From Ottelia alismoides (Eukaryota; Streptophyta; Magnoliopsida; Alismatales; Hydrocharitaceae), in assembly GCA_037367405.1 (NCBI GenBank), contig JAZKJV010007251.1:372001-436000 (forward strand): a stretch of DNA of 64,000 nucleotides, in the 5' to 3' direction. The position numbers were made by a program, and so were the translations under genes. Below the pieces are notes generated by a model. That model did not search any database. It saw only the letters and a program-made list of their open reading frames with translations, and was not told where the DNA came from. This document shows positions 59,401-64,000 of this stretch, one piece after another (within the stretch, counting starts at the first letter, position 1; every line of letters starts with the position of its first letter).

Positions 59401-59431
59401 CTATACTTAGGCTGAAAATAGCCTCAGTATG
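59401..59431 (-). other. Array hairpin, element P (b)
   Basis: CTATACTTAGGCT and AGCCTCAGTATG pair with one mismatch around GAAAAT. The inner pairs are GCT/AGC as in element A. Confidence 0.7.
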
Positions 59432-59501
59432 AAAGGAAAAATCAAGCAAAGAGACCAATAGAAAACAAAGTGAAGAGTAAACAACAACGGATCAGGTTTC
59501 C

Positions 59502-59530
59502 CCTATACTTAGGTTGAAAATAGCCTAAGT
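59502..59530 (-). other. Array hairpin, element P (a)
   Basis: ACTTAGGTT and AGCCTAAGT pair around GAAAAT with one G-T pair. Confidence 0.7.
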
Positions 59531-59600
59531 TAGAAGTAAGAATCTACATATAGGAGAAACTAAACCCTAAAAAAATAAAGTTAGAAAGAATCAGAATCTG

Positions 59601-60900
59601 TATGATGCTCAATCTGGCTCACATGAATCTTCAAGCTACAACTTCATGTTGTACTGAAATATCTACAAAGAACTCTATTAGAATGAAGTTAATAACCTCA
59701 ACAAGAATTAACTGTTCTTTGGATTCTACAAAGTGATTTAAGAGATGTTCGTTAATCAAGAAGGAAGGTGCACAATCCGAAAGATCTACAATCTCTACAC
59801 TGCCATTTCCAAGCACTTCTTAACTATATAAGGACTTGTCCTTTTGGATTTCAATTTCCCATGGAAAATTCGTAACTTAGCATTAAACAACCATACCTTT
59901 TGTCATGGGACAAAATTCTTGCAACTAATATGTGAATCATGCCACTTCTTAACTTTGTCGTTATAGATCAAGCTGTTGTCTCCACTAACTCATTAAGGTT
60001 TAGGTCTCTACAAAACTTACCTAGGTGACAACTCCAATTGATTTTTTTTTATTACCCACTCATACTTGTGAATTAATTCAGCGGGAAAATGACACGGCTT
60101 GCCATAGATCATCCAAAAAGGTGAAGTACCAAGAGGGGTCTTATAGGTTGTCCTCTAGGCCCATAGAACTTGGTCCAATAGCTAAGACAAATTCTTCCAA
60201 TCAGGATGAACTAACTTCTGAAGAATACTCTTCACCTCCCTATTTGAAACCTCTACCATGCCATTCAATTGTGGGTGGTGAGGACTAGCAAATCTATGCT
60301 CAAACTCGTAGTACTTAGATAAAGATCTCATCTCTCTATTCACAAAGTGGCTACCCATCAGAAATCAAAACCTTTGGAACCATGGACCTTGAAATGATAT
60401 GATCCTTGATGAACTTACAGACAGTCCTACTATCTATAGCTTGGGTTGGGAAAGCCTCCACCCATTGTGATAAATAATCCACTATTAACAAGATGTACTC
60501 GAATCCATGGCTATTGGGAAAGTGACCCATGAAATTGATGGCCCATGCATCAAAACATCACATAAAATCACAGGCTGCATGGGAATCTCATATCTAGAAC
60601 CAATTGTCCCTCCCATCCTTTGACATACATGGCACAACCATACAAAATCAGTGGCATCTCTAAACAAGGTCGGCCAAAAGAATCCACATTGAAGTACCTT
60701 GTGAGCGGTTCTTTTTCCTGAATGGTGTCCTCCAGTCTCGAGTAAATGATAATATATGAGGATATTGTAGTATTCCTCCTGAGGAATACACCTTCTCCAA
60801 ACACAATCTGATCCTTCAATGAAAAAGGAATGGATCCACCCAATGGTATCTCCTCGAATCCGACTTCAGTCGATCAATGCTACTCCTAGTCCAACCTTGG
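59601..60900 (-). pseudogene. Gypsy integrase, element P
   Basis: On the minus strand: zinc-binding domain with GGHHSG (in a shifted frame) and LCHVCQRMGG near 60640. The core is broken, and its first catalytic Asp region is unreadable. Then come a segment with IYGKPCHFPAELIHKYEW (near 60110-60050), YNDKVKKWHDSH (near 59955), and the C-terminal part NGSVEIVDL ... HFVES to about 59640. Stops and frameshifts throughout. It is very similar in the C-terminal part to element A. The open frame on the plus strand at 60025-60288 is its antisense shadow. Confidence 0.88.
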
Positions 60901-61480
60901 GAAACTTACTTGCAGACAAGATAGTTCACCATGTTGGCATACCGAGAGAGTGAATCGAGAACACAAATCAACTCAACTGGGAAGGTTTCTCTGATTGGCT
61001 CTAAGTCAAGGAATCCTTTAACTCAAGTCTAGACATATGATCGACCACTACATTCTTGACTCCAGGTTTATCCTTAATCTCCAAATCAAATTCCTAGAGT
61101 AAATAAATCCACCTAGGAAGATGTGCCTTCTCGTCCTTCTTTTCCATGAGATATCTAATGGTTGAATGATCTGTGTAAATATTCAACTTTGATAACAATA
61201 TAAAAGACATAAAGTTCTCTAAAGCCCAAATTACGACAAGCATTTCCTTTTTTATCACTGTAGAATTTTTCTATGTTGAATCCAAGACCTTGCTTGTGTA
61301 GTGAATCGTAAATGGGATCTGATCTTGCCACCACCCCCAATACGACTCCTATAGCAAAATCTAATGCATCAGTTATGATCTCAGAAGGAAGAGACCAATC
61401 AGGACCATGAAGAATTGACAAGTCAAAATCTTTCTCTTAAGGGGCTCAAAGGCCTCAAGACACTTGTGATCTACAACAAG
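60901..61480 (-). pseudogene. Gypsy RNase H, element P
   Basis: The minus-strand frame at 61421-61155 gives LHGPDWSLPSEIITDALDFA, then IGVVLG, the usual start of the RNase H domain with its first acidic residue in a TDALD context. KLNIYTDHSTIRYL-like residues follow in the next frame near 61190-61130, and HLPRWIYLLQEF-like residues near 61110. It is disrupted by stops, with no usable catalytic centre. Confidence 0.8.
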
Positions 61481-62460
61481 CACGATGTCTTTCCCAAAAA
61501 ACTTATTCAGTGGTAGGGCAATCTTAGAAAAATCCTGAATGAATCATCTATAAAATCCTACATGCTCAAGAAATGACCTCACTGACTTGATATTGGTTGG
61601 TGGATAAAGTTTCTTGATCACATCCACCTTGGCAGGGTTAACCTCCATTCCCTGCTTGGAGATGACATGCCCCAACACGATACCCTCCTTAATCATAAAA
61701 TGACTATTTTCCCAGGAGAGTACCAGATTAACCTGCCTACACCTCTGAAGAACTCGGTCCAAGTGCACTAAACTTGAATCAAATGAATCACCATGGACTG
61801 AGAAATCATCCACGAAGACCTCCAGGAAATCCCCCACTGTTTCGACAAACACAGTAATCATGCACCGTTGAAAAGTACACGGTACATTGCATAGCTCAAA
61901 AGTCATGCGCTTGTATGCGTATGTGTTGAAAGAAGAAGAAGTAAAATTGGGCTTTTCCTGGTCTTTAGGGGCGATGGCTACCTGATTGTATGTTAAGTAC
62001 CCATCAAGAAAACAGAAGAAATCATTCCCCGCTAGTATCTCCAAAATCTGATCAATAAAAGGCAGGGAAAAGTGACTTTCTTGGTCGTCGCATTCATATG
62101 TATGTAATCGATACAGACGTGCCACAGCGTGAGTACTCGTGTCACAATCTCAACTCCCTCCTCATTGGCGACCATCTAAATTCCTGACTTCTTCTGGACA
62201 ACATGAAGGGGGACCACCCACTTTGAATCAGATATAGGGTAAATAAATCCCGCTCCATACCACCTCTCAATCTCTTTTTTAACTACTTCCCGAAGACTTG
62301 GATTAAGTCTCTGGAAATCACGGGAAAGTTCAGCATTATCCTGAACATAAATGTAGTGTGACTAGAGTACGTGGTTTATACCAGCAAGATCCGAAATCGT
62401 CCAACCTATCGCCTTGAGGTTCTTATCTAACACTTCAAGTAACCTAGACTACTATTCTAT
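61481..62460 (-). pseudogene. Gypsy reverse transcriptase, element P
   Basis: This would copy element RNA into cDNA. In minus-strand order: ISDLAG near 62390, IERWYGAGFIYPISDSKWVV near 62270, VCIDY near 62115, a one-base frameshift near 62085, then an intact 193-codon stretch (62125-61544). That stretch holds FIDQILEIL, FLDGYLTYNQVAI, FELCNVPCTFQRCM, the catalytic VFVDDFSVHG (FVDD intact), and LGHVISKQGMEVNPAKVDVI, ending at SVRSFLEHVGFYR. These are Athila/Tat-type signatures. It is the best preserved polymerase in the window and could serve to place the family in a tree. Confidence 0.95.
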
Positions 62461-63580
62461 AGTCAACCTAGAACTAATGATGGCAGGAAGTCTATTCTTA
62501 GGTCCTGCAAAAAAATAATACATCATTGTAGGAGGTAATGGCTTCAGTTCTGGAAAAGTTGTACCATCAATCAAATCTAGATGAACTAATGATGAATCTG
62601 GTTCCATGTTGCATGAAGGTGGTGCTAACTCTGTAGTCCTAGCCACCAACTAAACTGAAGAATAAGAATGACTCGAATTGCTAAAGATATGCAGTAATTT
62701 GGCCAAAGCCGCGTCCGACTCTACATCTAATTCCTTTGACTGTTCCTTAGGAGTAGGAACTAACAAATACAAGTCATAAAAGGAATAGATAGATGATCCA
62801 TGATCCAAGACACCTGGAAACTCCTCAAACTGCATCTCATACACTGTCCTCCCCAACTGAGAGAGTCTCGCTCAGTCTTGTTGGATTATGTTTCCATACC
62901 CTAACTATGCTAGCAAATCTACAATCTGCCTCTGAAGACGAAGATAAATCTATATTTGACACTAAATCAGGTCGCTGCCATTTTGTCTGCTTCTTCTGTA
63001 GCTCCATTTCTCCACCAGGAGAGAGGAACTTCATCATCCCCATCTAATAGTCAAAATAAGCACCAACGGTCCTAAGGAAGGCCACCCAAGGATGATATAT
63101 GAGTCTCTCGAGTGATTGGGGATATCCATATCGAGGACATTGAAGTCCACTCTGTAGTCTTATCCCTCAATTGAAATGATAACGTTCTTGATCTTACCCT
63201 TAGCCTTCTTCATTGATTTGTCTGTGAACTGGAGTAGGGCACATTATTTGCGAAGTGGACTCAACTTTAGTTTCTCATACAAGGCACAAGGTAAAAGATT
63301 GATCGAATAACCATTATCAAGTGGAGTGCGTGCAAACGCGATGTCATTGATATGACTCACCACATAGTGTGCACCCAAGTCTCTCTTCTTTCTCGACAAC
63401 TATTGGTTCTTGAGATAAAAAGTAGTGGCTACCAATGAAACATATGTACTTACATAACTATTCGGTTTCTTCCTGCTAACTCTAGTAGGTGTGCATCTCA
63501 CCTTCAAATATTTCTGGAATGTAAGACTACTAGCCACATACTCATCAAATGGCACCTTAAAAATAATATTATCTTTGCAA
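62461..63580 (-). pseudogene. Gypsy aspartic protease and linker, element P
   Basis: In minus-strand order: a linker (FKVPFDEYVASS near 63560), then the protease with LDNGYSINLLP (near 63300) as active-site loop, DNG in place of D(T/S/L)G. KGKIKNVIISIEG and YIILGWPSL (ILGRPFL in relatives) follow. A tail (MGMMKF, EMELQ) is followed by a linker rich in Ser and Asp (62856-62650) and the start of the polymerase region (LKPLPPTMMYYFFAG near 62540). Stops near 63250, 63160 and 63045. This is the autonomous-type counterpart of the protease in element F. Confidence 0.8.
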
Positions 63581-64000
63581 AACTATGCCATTTTAGGATC
63601 ATCTTTTTGAATCTTTCTCAAGCTGTGCTTTCCTACCGTAAGAGCACGGGAGAAAGGGATAGCACAAGTAGAAGAGGAATGCGAAGAATCAAAATCATAT
63701 ATAGAAGTATGCTTTTTATTACGAGAAACTGAGTTCTTCACAACTGAATCTTTTCATCAAAATTGGAATTTAAAATTGAATCATCTACTAAAGGTCGGGG
63801 AATGCCCAATGAATGTGCATTCACCTCAACCAAAGGCACAAGGTCCTCGATAGACTCTGAATCTTACTCGTGATGTTGTAATGATATCGTACTCTGAATC
63901 TTCTTCTTTCCTCTCTTGGACGTCTCCGGCTGATGATGAAGACACTGCTGGAGTTTCCTAGACTCATCATCCTCTAAAGTCTCCTCAAGATGAGCTCTAT
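63581..64000 (-). pseudogene. Gag C-terminal/linker remnant, element P
   Basis: Broken Ser- and Asp-rich minus-strand frames upstream of the protease (for example IYDFDSSHSSST near 63690). No zinc knuckle is seen. The element continues beyond the window. Confidence 0.4.

Larger units (their letters stand above)
58870..59600 (-). other. Integrase-to-LTR spacer of element P, truncated
   Basis: Minus-strand relative of the other spacers. Hairpins lie at 59502-59530 and 59401-59431, the longer stem at about 59265-59325, and a TATATA block near 59215-59245. AT-rich sequence then runs to the junction with Gag of N. The rest of the spacer and the 3' LTR are missing. Confidence 0.65.

Noticed and set aside
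60025..60288. Plus-strand ORF of 87 codons
   Set aside because: Antisense shadow of the minus-strand integrase of element P, whose conserved residues are read in the other direction.

Overview
This window reads as intergenic heterochromatin of a flowering or other seed plant with a large, repeat-rich genome. I see no intact host gene, tRNA, rRNA or CRISPR array. It is AT-rich and built almost entirely of decayed retrotransposons, nested and cut against each other on both strands. Most belong to one Ty3/gypsy assemblage of the Athila/Tat kind. The evidence is the integrase, reverse transcriptase, protease and Gag signatures, primer binding sites complementary to the 3' end of plant tRNA-Asp, and very long LTRs (about 3 to 4 kb) that begin TGATGAAT. 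A LINE fragment and remains of Ty1/copia elements fill some gaps. The exact species cannot be read from the sequence.

Layout, with letters used in the entries. A (+, 1-6049): integrase, long 3' spacer, polypurine tract, 3' LTR. B (-, 6050 to about 10520): Gag, leader, primer site, end of a 5' LTR. C (+, 10520-11893): RNase H end and integrase fragment. D (-, 11894-16935): Gag, leader, primer site, complete 5' LTR. E (-, 16936-17181): Gag fragment. F (+, 17182-29980): an element with two LTRs whose only recognisable protein domain is an aspartic protease, and whose 3' LTR is internally inverted and chimeric. G (-, 30017-31100): LINE reverse transcriptase. H (+, 31707 to about 35540): LTR. I (-, 35590-37565): copia-like LTR. 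J (-, 37640-39070): LTR end fragment. K (-, 39080-46190): 3' LTR, polypurine tract, spacer, integrase. L (+, 47770-49560): copia-like LTR related to I. M (+, 52480-53330): copia integrase fragment. N (+, 53400-58860): LTR, leader, Gag of another gypsy subfamily. P (-, 58870-64000): spacer, integrase, RNase H, reverse transcriptase, protease.

The gypsy elements share a non-coding architecture that is better conserved than their proteins. Each preserved LTR tip is a 21-nt near-palindrome, and the U3 carries a common box plus paired W-box-like palindromes. The leader has conserved blocks and a small hairpin just upstream of the first ORF. Downstream of the integrase lies an array of 9 to 13 bp hairpins whose 3' arm ends like the polypurine tract and whose inner stem varies with matching changes on both arms. 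This array, and the protease-only element F that carries the same signals, are the most interesting things here. The coding remains are mostly closed by stop codons explainable as C-to-T (or G-to-A) changes, as expected of old methylated copies.
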